Below are positions 1 to 8,900 of a stretch of DNA of 34,692 nt, in pieces. The position numbers and the translations under genes are program-made. Under the pieces are notes generated by a model. That model worked only from the letters and a program-made list of their open reading frames with translations, was not told the DNA's origin and did no database searches. Position 1 is the stretch's first letter. Every line of letters begins with the position of its first letter. This DNA comes from Thiospirillum jenense (GTDB lineage Bacteria; Pseudomonadota; Gammaproteobacteria; Chromatiales; Chromatiaceae). The stretch lies in assembly GCF_014145225.1 (NCBI RefSeq), contig NZ_JABVCQ010000033.1, forward strand, positions 1-34,692. Direction: 5' to 3'.

Positions 1-318
1 CTCAAAAATGATATTATCTCGGGGATAACCTTTCGCAAATTTAGCGGTAATTTCTTTATCCAAATGATCTTTTGCATCTTTCGCTTCCCAATAGCCATGT
101 GTCAATCGCAACCGATCTACCAGCGCACCATCGACGCGAATCGTATTGCCTGCCAGTGTTTTGATTTCGTATTCGTTCACCAGAATTAATTGCTGTTCAT
201 GGCCGAGCGTTTCTAATAATTGTTGAAACGCAGCGCGTAAGCTGCCTTCATTATCGGCGCCCGCCACGCGGCGTAAATCATCTAATTGGCGTTGATACTG
301 TTGAATAGCATGGTTCAT
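1..318 (-). CDS. Type ISP-like restriction-modification enzyme, N-terminal part (runs off the left edge)
   Basis: The reading frame is open for 106 codons from ATG at 318 to the window edge, so only the N-terminus is seen. Residues 60-80 carry a PD-(D/E)xK-type nuclease pattern: D63 in RVDGA and E78-A-K80 in GYWEAKD. This is followed by the AKFAKGYPRDNIIFE stretch that I associate with large single-chain type ISP restriction-modification enzymes and related methylases. In that family an Mrr-like nuclease domain precedes helicase and N6-adenine methyltransferase domains, none of which is visible here. The family call rests on motif memory. Another nuclease-methylase fusion with the same N-terminal domain is possible. 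Confidence 0.6.
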   Translation of the reverse strand, partial: MNHAIQQYQRQLDDLRRVAGADNEGSLRAAFQQLLETLGHEQQLILVNEYEIKTLAGNTIRVDGALVDRLRLTHGYWEAKDAKDHLDKEITAKFAKGYPRDNIIFE

Positions 319-348
319 TGATAATAATTCACAGGTTTATGAGGGGAG

Positions 349-374
349 GATGCGGTGAACATGTCAACCGCATC
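349..374. promoter_or_regulatory. Hyphenated palindrome upstream of the restriction-modification gene
   Basis: Arms GATGCGGT and ACCGCATC (8 bp, perfect) enclose a 10-base centre that itself holds ACATGT. It lies 31 bases upstream of the restriction-modification ATG and about 120 bases beyond the 3' end of the kinase gene. No T-run follows on the minus strand, so an operator is a little more likely than a terminator. Function is inferred only. Confidence 0.3.
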
Positions 375-496
375 AATTGTGTTTATTACCGAATTGAGGC
401 GATGCGTTTTACCACATGTTACAATGTGCTTTATTTGATTGCGCTAAAATAGCTTCATCATCACTTTAATAATCATTCCGCGTGACCCAAACCAAG

Positions 497-1549
497 TTAA
501 GCAACACGCAGCGCAGCATTAATGCGAGGTAATAACTCATCTTGTAGCCATTGCCCAAATGTGATTAATGACGGATAATGGGTAGCGACAGTAGTCACAT
601 AATTCAGGGTACGCGGGATATGTATTAAATACCCGCGCTTGCCATCGCGTATTGCTAATCGTGCAAAAATCCCTGCTGCTTTTAAATGCCGCTGCATTCC
701 CATTAAATCGCACCATTGCCACCATTTGGTCTCATGTTGTGGACGTACAATGCCGGATTGCACGGCGAGGTTGAAATAACCCCATGCCCATTCTTCAACA
801 TGTATAGTTGGCCATGCAATATAACAATCGCGCAATAATGACATTAAATCGTAAGTGACGGGACCAACGACCGCATCTTGAAAATCTAAAATGCCGGGGT
901 TGGCAGTTGATGTGACCATTAAATTGCGCGAGTGATAATCACGATGCACACACACCTGCGGTTGCTCTAATGCACTGGCAATTAAAACGGTGCTGACTTC
1001 ATTAAATAACTGATGCTGGGCGGTGGTGAGTGGGTATTGCAACCACGCCGTGACGAGCCAGTCAAGAAATATGGTTAATTCGCGTTGTAATAAGGCGGCA
1101 TCGTAGTGCGGTAATTCCTCCATTGGTCCGGCGGCTTGTAAAACAATGAGCGCGGCGAGGGCGTCACCATATAAACGGTCAACAGTGACGGGTGTTAATT
1201 GGTCAAGATAATGCTGTTGCCCCAGATCACTGATTAATAAAAACCCTTGTGTTAAATCACTGGAAATGATAGTTGGAGTATTCAAACCAATGTGCCGCAA
1301 AGCGGTTGCCATGCGAATAAAATTGGCGTTATTTGTGGTCGCGGGCGGTGCATCAATTACAATGTGTGATTGATCTTGCGATTGGAGGCGAAAATAACGC
1401 CGACTACTAGCATCGCCGGCGATGTTAATTAAATGTGCGGCAGTACTATTCGGCTGCACCTGTGCCAACCAATGATGCAATGCGGTGGTGCGTTCTGGTG
1501 AATGAACCGTATGAACGGTGGAATGAAAAACGCTGGTGGGTGTGGACAT
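497..1549 (-). CDS. amgK: AmgK-like N-acetylmuramate/N-acetylglucosamine kinase (aminoglycoside phosphotransferase fold)
   Basis: Phosphorylates the anomeric position of MurNAc or GlcNAc in the cell-wall recycling route that bypasses de novo UDP-MurNAc synthesis; cytoplasmic. The 350-residue protein has the family's N-terminal loop GDASSRRYFR (residues 45-54), the catalytic loop HRDYHSRN (202-209) and the metal-binding LDFQDA (221-226), in the order expected for APH/choline-kinase-fold enzymes. In pseudomonads the partner nucleotidyltransferase gene murU sits next door. Here no murU is adjacent: upstream is the divergent trmO and downstream is the restriction-modification gene. The ATG at 1549 gives a normal family length. 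A generic phosphotransferase annotation is the fallback. Confidence 0.82.
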   Translation of the reverse strand: MSTPTSVFHSTVHTVHSPERTTALHHWLAQVQPNSTAAHLINIAGDASSRRYFRLQSQDQSHIVIDAPPATTNNANFIRMATALRHIGLNTPTIISSDLTQGFLLISDLGQQHYLDQLTPVTVDRLYGDALAALIVLQAAGPMEELPHYDAALLQRELTIFLDWLVTAWLQYPLTTAQHQLFNEVSTVLIASALEQPQVCVHRDYHSRNLMVTSTANPGILDFQDAVVGPVTYDLMSLLRDCYIAWPTIHVEEWAWGYFNLAVQSGIVRPQHETKWWQWCDLMGMQRHLKAAGIFARLAIRDGKRGYLIHIPRTLNYVTTVATHYPSLITFGQWLQDELLPRINAALRVA

Positions 1550-1639
1550 ACGACGGTGTGGTGGTTAAATAATAAAGCGTTGATTTTAACACACTGTGGC
1601 ATCAACCCTGATCGAATGACACAACGGCGGTATTAATCA

Positions 1640-2365
1640 ATGCAATTTACATTTAAACCAATTGGTATTGTGCGGTCGCCTTTTAATGACAAATTCGGTA
1701 TTCCACGCCAACCCCGGCTAGTCGAAGCTGCAACGGCGCGGTTACAATTGCTGCCACCTTATGACCGCGAGGAAGCCTTTGTGGCACTCGACGGTTTTTC
1801 GCACGTTTGGCTCATTTTTGTCTTTCACGCGGATTGTCTCACTGCCGATTGGCACCCGATGGTACGCCCTCCTCGCCTCGGTGGACGGGCAAAGGTCGGC
1901 GTTTTTGCCAGTCGCGCCCCCTACCGACCCAACCCGATTGGTATCTCCGCCGTTGCCCATCGCGGTCTAGAACGCACCACGCAAGGTTTAGCATTATGTT
2001 TGCAAGGTGTTGATTTGCTTGACGGAACACCCGTACTTGATGTCAAACCCTACGTCCCATACACCGACAGCATCCCGACCGCGCTGGGTGGATTTGCACA
2101 CCCACCCAGCCCTGCGCCGCTGCTGCCGGTGGTGTTCAGTCAGACTGCACAGCAGCAATTAGTTAGTTATGATCCTGATGAGCGGCAACAATTACGCGAC
2201 TTAATTATGCAAGTCATTGCGCAGGACCCGCGTCCCGGTTATATGGATAGGTATCCGCAACGCACCCAGTTTAATCTGCGATTATTGGATTACGATATTG
2301 CTTGGGAATGGCAAACAACACAAGCGGTGGTGATGCGAATTATAAAGTTGCAAACGACTGTCTAG
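1640..2365 (+). CDS. trmO: tRNA (N6-threonylcarbamoyladenosine(37)-N6)-methyltransferase TrmO
   Basis: Adds a methyl group from S-adenosylmethionine to t6A37 of threonine tRNAs, tuning decoding of ACY codons. The 241-residue protein begins with the characteristic FKPIGIVRSPF and keeps the core segment RAKVGVFASRAPYRPNPIG (about residues 84-102) that forms the unusual beta-barrel SAM site. A C-terminal part (about 150-241) matches the longer bacterial TrmO/YaeB form. It is divergent from the amgK-like gene, with 90 bases between the starts, so both promoters must lie in that short gap. Confidence 0.93.
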   Translation: MQFTFKPIGIVRSPFNDKFGIPRQPRLVEAATARLQLLPPYDREEAFVALDGFSHVWLIFVFHADCLTADWHPMVRPPRLGGRAKVGVFASRAPYRPNPIGISAVAHRGLERTTQGLALCLQGVDLLDGTPVLDVKPYVPYTDSIPTALGGFAHPPSPAPLLPVVFSQTAQQQLVSYDPDERQQLRDLIMQVIAQDPRPGYMDRYPQRTQFNLRLLDYDIAWEWQTTQAVVMRIIKLQTTV

Positions 2366-2551
2366 TTTCAAGCGGATAACTTATTGCAATATCAGTCAAT
2401 AGCATGGTGTGATTTAATTCATGCAATTTTCAATACATCATCAACTCCGCCACGTCTGTCTGATTGAAAACTGATAAACCGGTACCGTCGCTTAATTTAA
2501 TGAAGCTTCGTCACACCGTGGCGCAACCTTTATCACCAATAGGCATGAGTA

Positions 2552-3754
2552 ATGCAGCATTTGTTAATCCATTGGCCAGCACTGCTGTCTAGCGCGGGAG
2601 TTTGTTTATTCAGTGTTGTTTTACCCAGTTGGAGTCCCGCTTGGTTGATGGTGCTAATCGTTTTAATCATTTGGTCATTATCAACTTGGTATCATCCGCC
2701 GGCGTCAATTCAAGCCGTGACTCGGGCAGCATTCCCGGGGAATAAACAACAACCCGTCTTGAATTCAGAACAGCAGCTTTGGTCATTGGTGATAGACATT
2801 GACCGGTTAATCGCTCCCGAAATGACTGAACTGCGGCAGATGATTGTACAAGTGACCAATTTAATTGCCGATGCCGTCGTTGATTTGCAAACGAATTTCA
2901 CCGGTTTATTGCACGGATCAGAAACCCAACAACAGTTGGTCATGCGATTAATTCAAGGCATGACTAATGAAACTAACGAGCGTCAAGAGACCATTGACAT
3001 CAATTCATTTTTAGAACAAAACAGCCGATTGTTGACTGAAAATATCGAGCGCTTAATTGACATGGGTAAGCATAGCGTCCAAGTGGCGCATCAAGTTGAT
3101 GATTTAACTACGCAGATGGATAACATCTTTAAATTGTTGGATAGCGCAAATAAAATTGCCCGACAAACGAATTTGTTAGCATTAAATGCAGCAATTGAAG
3201 CAGCGCGGGCAGGTGAAGCTGGGCGGGGATTTGCAGTGGTGGCACAAGAGATTCGCAAATTATCCCAGGATTCGGCGCAGTTTAATGAAGAAATTCGTGA
3301 ACAAATTTTGCAATCACAACACATTTTTTCCGAAACCCGCACGATTGTCGGGCGAATGGCATCGCAAGATATGAGCATGTCAATTACAGCGAAAGGCTAT
3401 ATGGATGATGTCAGTAATAAGGTGCAAAGAATGAATCAAGCCATGTCATTAACATTAGATGATTTGAATGGTGTTGTTGAAAATTTACATGGGAATATTG
3501 ATGCGGCATTACGGTTGTTACAGTTTGAAGACATTACGCGGCAGGTGCTTGAACAAGCGCAACAACGCCTTGATTTTATGGATCGCTTTGTGAGTGAACT
3601 GCGGCAATTACCCGTGTTACAACAGGAGCAATCAGCGGCGCAGACCGAGGAGGCGCGCATTCGTTTGCAGGCGTTGCAAACGGAAGTGAAGGCGGCATCG
3701 CATCGTCCTGTTATTCAACAGTCAATGTCGGCCGGTGAGTTGGAATTATTCTAA
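2552..3754 (+). CDS. Membrane-anchored methyl-accepting chemotaxis-type signalling protein without periplasmic sensor
   Basis: Residues about 5-45 form two closely spaced hydrophobic segments. A cytoplasmic helical region follows, with the MCP hairpin tip [20 protein letters not shown] and [16 protein letters not shown] around residues 205-240. There is no room for a periplasmic ligand domain and no obvious HAMP domain. The C-terminal [14 protein letters not shown] motif (about 310-325) is common in MCP-like proteins of this build. It is the first gene of a plus-strand run leading into an STAS protein and an HsbR-like regulator, an association that suggests signalling other than classical sugar or amino-acid taxis. 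No CheA, CheW, CheB or CheR is in the window, so its partner array is unknown. Confidence 0.85.
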   Translation: MQHLLIHWPALLSSAGVCLFSVVLPSWSPAWLMVLIVLIIWSLSTWYHPPASIQAVTRAAFPGNKQQPVLNSEQQLWSLVIDIDRLIAPEMTELRQMIVQVTNLIADAVVDLQTNFTGLLHGSETQQQLVMRLIQGMTNETNERQETIDINSFLEQNSRLLTENIERLIDMGKHSVQVAHQVDDLTTQMDNIFKLLDSANKIARQTNLLALNAAIEAARAGEAGRGFAVVAQEIRKLSQDSAQFNEEIREQILQSQHIFSETRTIVGRMASQDMSMSITAKGYMDDVSNKVQRMNQAMSLTLDDLNGVVENLHGNIDAALRLLQFEDITRQVLEQAQQRLDFMDRFVSELRQLPVLQQEQSAAQTEEARIRLQALQTEVKAASHRPVIQQSMSAGELELF

Positions 3755-3837
3755 TGACAGCACGTCCACAAAAATACTGCTAAACTCACATGTTTTCGTA
3801 GAGTCTATTCACTTTTCAATTTGGAGTATGCTGGATT

Positions 3838-4143
3838 ATGACTGTTAAACGTCACGTTGACGATCAAAATAATCAAATTATTATCACCATTGAAGGACGG
3901 TTTGATTTTGCGCAACACAAGGCATTCCGTGATGCGTATCGAGATATTTCCACCAATCATAACCGTTTTGTTGTGGATTTATCTGAAGCAACCTATTTAG
4001 ATAGTTCTGCTTTAGGCATGTTGTTATTATTGCGTGAACATGCCGGCGGTGAGGCGGCACCGGTGCGCATCACGGGTTGTAGTGAAGATGTGCGGCGCGT
4101 ATTAAAAATCGCTAATTTTGAACGCCTGTTTATTCTTGATTGA
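3838..4143 (+). CDS. STAS-domain anti-sigma factor antagonist (HsbA/SpoIIAA-like)
   Basis: A 101-residue single STAS domain. It has the phosphorylatable-serine loop LDSSALGMLL (residues 54-63). By analogy with SpoIIAA the second serine, S57, is the phosphoacceptor. Such proteins switch partner depending on phosphorylation: an anti-sigma kinase phosphorylates them and a PP2C phosphatase reactivates them. The next gene carries both activities and its reading frame starts at the stop of this one, so the pair is almost certainly a functional unit resembling HsbA-HsbR of Pseudomonas. A GGAG-like ribosome site lies about 11 bases before the ATG. The final target (anti-sigma factor, cyclase or other) is not in the window. 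Confidence 0.9.
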   Translation: MTVKRHVDDQNNQIIITIEGRFDFAQHKAFRDAYRDISTNHNRFVVDLSEATYLDSSALGMLLLLREHAGGEAAPVRITGCSEDVRRVLKIANFERLFILD

Positions 4144-4157
4144 GAGTTATCATATTC

Positions 4158-5939
4158 ATGCCACCTAACGGTTTGCCATTACTGAATTCACCAATGCCAA
4201 TTGTCACTCATGTCCCACCTGGGATGCGGGGGACAGCATTGATTGTTGATGATGAGCCGGCAAACTGTCGGCTATTAACTCAGATGTTGCGGCGCGAAGG
4301 CTTTGCAACCCACGAAGCGTATGATGGCTATAAAGCATTAGAGTTATTCGCCCAACATTCGGCCGACATCGTGTTTATGGATGTGATGATGCCGCGTATG
4401 GATGGTTTTGAAACCACCCGTCAATTAAAACAAATGGCGGGTGTGAACTTTGTGCCGGTGATTTTTTTGACCGCGTTGCGGGATGAAAAGTCATTAATTG
4501 AATGCACGGAGGCGGGCGGAGATGATTTTCTCACTAAACCCTTTAGTTTGGGTATTCTCAAAGCGCGCATTAAAGCAATGGAACGGGTGCGGGATTTGCA
4601 GCGCACCATTCATGCAAAAAATGTCGCGCTATCGGCGTTATTAGAACAAGACCGCGAGGAACAAGAATTGGCCGAGCGCGTGTTCACCCGAGCGGTCAAT
4701 GCCAATAATGTGCGATTAGACAATTTGAATGTCGTTTTACGCCCGGCGGCATTATTCAGTGGCGATGTCATTTTAACTCAACATGCGCCCGATGGTGGAT
4801 TACGCATTTTAGTTGGGGATTTCACCGGTCACGGATTGGCGGCTGCTATTGGCGCTTTACCCGTCGCGGATGTGTTTCATACCATGACGCGCAAAGGTGT
4901 TGATGAGCGTAAGCTATTAGCTGAAATTAATCGCAAACTCTATCAAATGTTGCCCGCCGATCGGTTTATGGCCGCCTGTTTAATTTCCATTTCTGGCCAC
5001 GATCATCAATTACGTTGGTGGAATGGTGGAATGCCCAGTGGTTGGCTGCGGACGCAAACTGAATTATTAGAATTGGAGTCTTACGCATTGCCATTAGGCA
5101 TTTTACCCGAACTCGGTGAGTTGGGGGTGCCGCGGTGTTTGACCATCAATACGGCTGACCGTCTGCTGTTAATGAGCGACGGCTTGGTTGAAGCGAATAA
5201 TAGTGATGAGCAAATGTTTGGCGATCAGCAATTCAAAAAGTTGCTGGTGGAATGGCAGCCGGGCGAGGCAATGATGCCGCGTTTAATCACAACGCTCGAT
5301 GCCCATATTGCCAATGCCGAACAGCGCGATGATATTGCCATTGTTGAATTGCCGTTAAATCCCAGTTTATTTGCCGCCACCCATCCGTTGTGTTGTCCGT
5401 TATCCACCGCCAGTTGGTGCTGGTTATTAGAATTACATGATGAGCGATTGGTTGATATGCCAACACTCGGGCAAGTATTACAGCCATTGGGATTATTAAA
5501 TGGCATTGAACCCCATTTAGGCCCTTTGCAAACCATTGTCTCGGAACTTTATACTAATGCGCTGGAACACGGTATTTTAGGCTTGGATTCGCGCATGAAA
5601 GCCACGCAAGAAGGCTTTGAAGAGTACTACCTAGAACGGGCGCGGCGCTTGGTTGACCATTGTCACGGGCAAATTACGCTGCGCCTCTGTTATGAACCGC
5701 ACGACCCCGGTGGCTGTATTCACATCATGGTGCGTGACAGCGGCCCGGGATTTGACTCACAACATCTGCCCACTGGTTCGATTGACGACGCCGTCCGTTT
5801 TTGGGGACGGGGTATCCCGCTCGTGCGTGATCTGTGTCAATCCGTCACCTACAGTCACAATGGCGCTCAGGTCGAAGCCGTCTATGTTTGGCACACCGAT
5901 GAGCAACTGCCATATTCCACCTCGCCGACAGCAGGCTAA
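4158..5939 (+). CDS. HsbR-like response regulator with PP2C phosphatase and anti-sigma kinase domains
   Basis: Three modules in order: a REC domain (about residues 25-145) with phosphoacceptor D75 in FMDVMMPRMDG and the K in FLTKPF; a SpoIIE/RsbU-type PP2C phosphatase (about 180-395) with SGDV, GDFTGHG and MSDGLVEA metal-site motifs; and a C-terminal RsbW-like HATPase (about 420-590) with ELYTNALEHG, RDSGPGFD and GRGIPLV. One polypeptide thus carries both the kinase and phosphatase of a partner switch acting on the STAS protein encoded just upstream, under control of REC phosphorylation. I chose ATG 4158. An in-frame TTG at 4140 overlaps the STAS stop and is the alternative. The downstream hybrid kinase is the obvious candidate phosphodonor. 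Confidence 0.88.
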   Translation: MPPNGLPLLNSPMPIVTHVPPGMRGTALIVDDEPANCRLLTQMLRREGFATHEAYDGYKALELFAQHSADIVFMDVMMPRMDGFETTRQLKQMAGVNFVPVIFLTALRDEKSLIECTEAGGDDFLTKPFSLGILKARIKAMERVRDLQRTIHAKNVALSALLEQDREEQELAERVFTRAVNANNVRLDNLNVVLRPAALFSGDVILTQHAPDGGLRILVGDFTGHGLAAAIGALPVADVFHTMTRKGVDERKLLAEINRKLYQMLPADRFMAACLISISGHDHQLRWWNGGMPSGWLRTQTELLELESYALPLGILPELGELGVPRCLTINTADRLLLMSDGLVEANNSDEQMFGDQQFKKLLVEWQPGEAMMPRLITTLDAHIANAEQRDDIAIVELPLNPSLFAATHPLCCPLSTASWCWLLELHDERLVDMPTLGQVLQPLGLLNGIEPHLGPLQTIVSELYTNALEHGILGLDSRMKATQEGFEEYYLERARRLVDHCHGQITLRLCYEPHDPGGCIHIMVRDSGPGFDSQHLPTGSIDDAVRFWGRGIPLVRDLCQSVTYSHNGAQVEAVYVWHTDEQLPYSTSPTAG

Positions 5940-5944
5940 TTGTT

Positions 5945-8900
5945 TTGTTCACTTTAGATCGCGCTTCCACACCACTGCCATTTTTGACTACTACGACCAC
6001 CTCCCACTTCCCTGACTGGACGAGCGGGCAAGTTTGGTTATGGGCGCATGACCTCGACTCCAGTTTATGGCTGGCGCAACTGTTATCAGAAATCGGCTGT
6101 GCCTTACAAACCATCCGTGACCCGCGTGAAATTGACCAGAGCGCCCCAACCCCCGGGGTACTGCTACTTGATACCGGCGCGCCGGCCACCGCGGCAGAGG
6201 AATTGGCACTGCTGACACAAGCGCGATCAGTGCTACCCGCCCGCCTGCCGATTTTGGTAATCGGCAATCAAGTTCAAGTGACCGAACGGTTGGCAATGAT
6301 TCGTGCCGGGGCGCAGCGTTACCTGACGCGGCCAATCAACTCGGCGCACCTGTTACACAGCTTGGCGGAATTTTTAGACACCGACGAGCGCGCCCACAGC
6401 GCCCGCATTTTGCTCCTCGGTGACGATGCGCAACTGCAACGCTGTGCTGACCTGTTAACCGCGGCCGGCGCACTGGTGCATCACGAACCGAAGGTGCAAC
6501 AGGTATTCACCGCGCTGGAACACTTCGCCGCCGAGGTGGTGATTTTACCCGCCGAGTTACCCGATGGCAGCGGGAGCGAGTTAGCCGCCGTGATTCGCGG
6601 TGAAGAGCGCTACGCCCTGTGCAGTTTCATTTTTTTGCGCACCGCCGCCGCGTCGCCCCTCCCCGCTGACCCGACGCTGACCGACTGGCGGACGGTGGAA
6701 TTACTTGACACCCCGGTTATCAAGCAACGCTTATTTGATTTGGTCGCCACCCGCCTGCGCGAAGTGCGGCGCAATCGTGATACCTGCGGCGCCCTGACGC
6801 TGGCGCTGCGTGGGTTGCAAGCGCAAACCCAGGCGTTAAATACCCACGTCATCATCAGTATCACCGACGGGCGCGGGCGGATTATTCACGCCAATCAGAA
6901 TTTCTGCACCCTCAGCGGCTATCACTGTCACGAACTGTTGGGCAAAACGCATCATCTGGTGCAATCAGGGTTACACGACCAACCGTTTTATCAGACGCTC
7001 TGGCAGACCATTACCAGTGGACAGATTTGGCGCGGTGAACTGTGCAATCGCAATCGGCACGGTGAATTGTTTTGGGTGCTATCCACCATCGTGCCGCTGA
7101 TTGACGGCAACGGTCAGCCGTATGCGTACATGGCAATGCGCACCGACGTCACACCAATTAAACGGCAAGCCGAGCAATTGCGTTGGCAAGCGCGTGCTTT
7201 AGAAGCGATCAATAATGGTGTGACGATTTCAGATGCGCGTCTGCCCGACATGCCATTGGTTTATGTCAATCAAGCATTTGAAATGATTACGGGTTATCGC
7301 GCCGCGGATGTCATTGGGCAGAATTGCCGGTTTTTACAAGGCAATGAACAAACGCAAACTGCGATTAATGCAATTCGTGATGCGTTAAAAAGCGGTAGCA
7401 GTACTCAAGTGGTTTTGCGCAATTATCGTAAAGACGGCAGCGCATTTTGGAATGAAGTCAGCATTGCGCCGGTGCGGGATGACATTGGCGAGATTACGCA
7501 TTATGTCGGTGTGCAAAAAGACATTACCGAGCGGTTGCAAGCACAAGATGCCCTGCGCGCCGAGCGCGATTTTATTCAAGCCGCGCTCGATGCGGTGCCG
7601 GCGCTGTTTTATATGATTGACCAGCAACTGCATTTAATTGAGTTTAATACCAGATTGCTTGATCTGACCGGCTGGAATACCGAAGCGGTTAAACAATTAT
7701 TAGCACCCGATTTATTCGTGCCAGAACAACGCGCTGAAATCACCCGCGCCTTCACCGCCGCGTTTAATGACGGCATTCCAATTGCGCAAGAATTCCAATT
7801 GCTCACCACCGCCGGTGAACGCATTCCATTATATTTGCGCGCCGACCGTCGCCGGATTAACGACACGGAAGTGTTAATTGGCACGGGTCAAGATATGAGC
7901 GCCTATCATCAGGTCGTAGCATCATTAAGATTGAGTGAAGAACGGTTAAGCCGCAGTCAAGCCTTTGCCAATATTGGATTATGGGATTGGAATATCCAAA
8001 GCAACACGCTGTTTTATTCGGAGCAATTGACCACGTTATTAGGTGGTGAAATCCTACCCGCCAATAGCGGATTAGCACCACTCTTTGCGCTCATTCATCC
8101 CAAAGACCGCGATCAATTACGCGATGCGATTGAATACTGCTTGCGGGGCTGTGAATTATGCGATGAAGAATTCCGCGTGATTCAACCCGATGGTGGATTA
8201 CGCTGGCTCTTATTACGCGGCAATATCATTGCTGATCAACAGCACCAGCCATTGCGAATGCTGGGCGTCATTCAAGATATTTCGCGCCTTAAACAAGCGG
8301 AAATGGTGGAAAAGCGGGCGCGGCGTGAAATTAAAGCGGTGATTGATTCGCTGTGTGCGTTGATTTGCGTGATTGATGCGCAGGGCGTCATTTTGTCAAT
8401 TAACCGTTCGTGGCGGCAACGCGGGCGGTGTTTAACAAACAATCACAATTTATTATTAACGGGTAATAATTATTTAAATTTACATATTGCATTTGCCGAG
8501 CAAGGGCGGGCGGATAGTGCGCGCTTAGTGCAGGGTATTCGTGATGTGTTGTCGGGTAATTTACCGGGCTTTGAAACCGAAATACACGGCCCCGTCGAGT
8601 GTGAAGAGATTGTGTATTTGGTGCGCGTCACGCCATTACAGGGCGCATCAGAAAATGATCCACGAGTGGTGGTCAGTCATCAAGATGTGACCGAAACGCG
8701 CCGTATTGAAACGGATTTGCGTCATGCCAAAGAAGCGGCGGAACGTGCCAGTCAAGCGAAATCAGAATTCCTGTCGTCAATGAGTCATGAATTGCGCACG
8801 CCAATGAACGCGGTATTGGGATTTGCGCAATTGCTTGAATACGATGCGCATTTGAACGCTGAACAACATGAGAGTGTCCAAGAAATTCTCCGCGCCGGCC

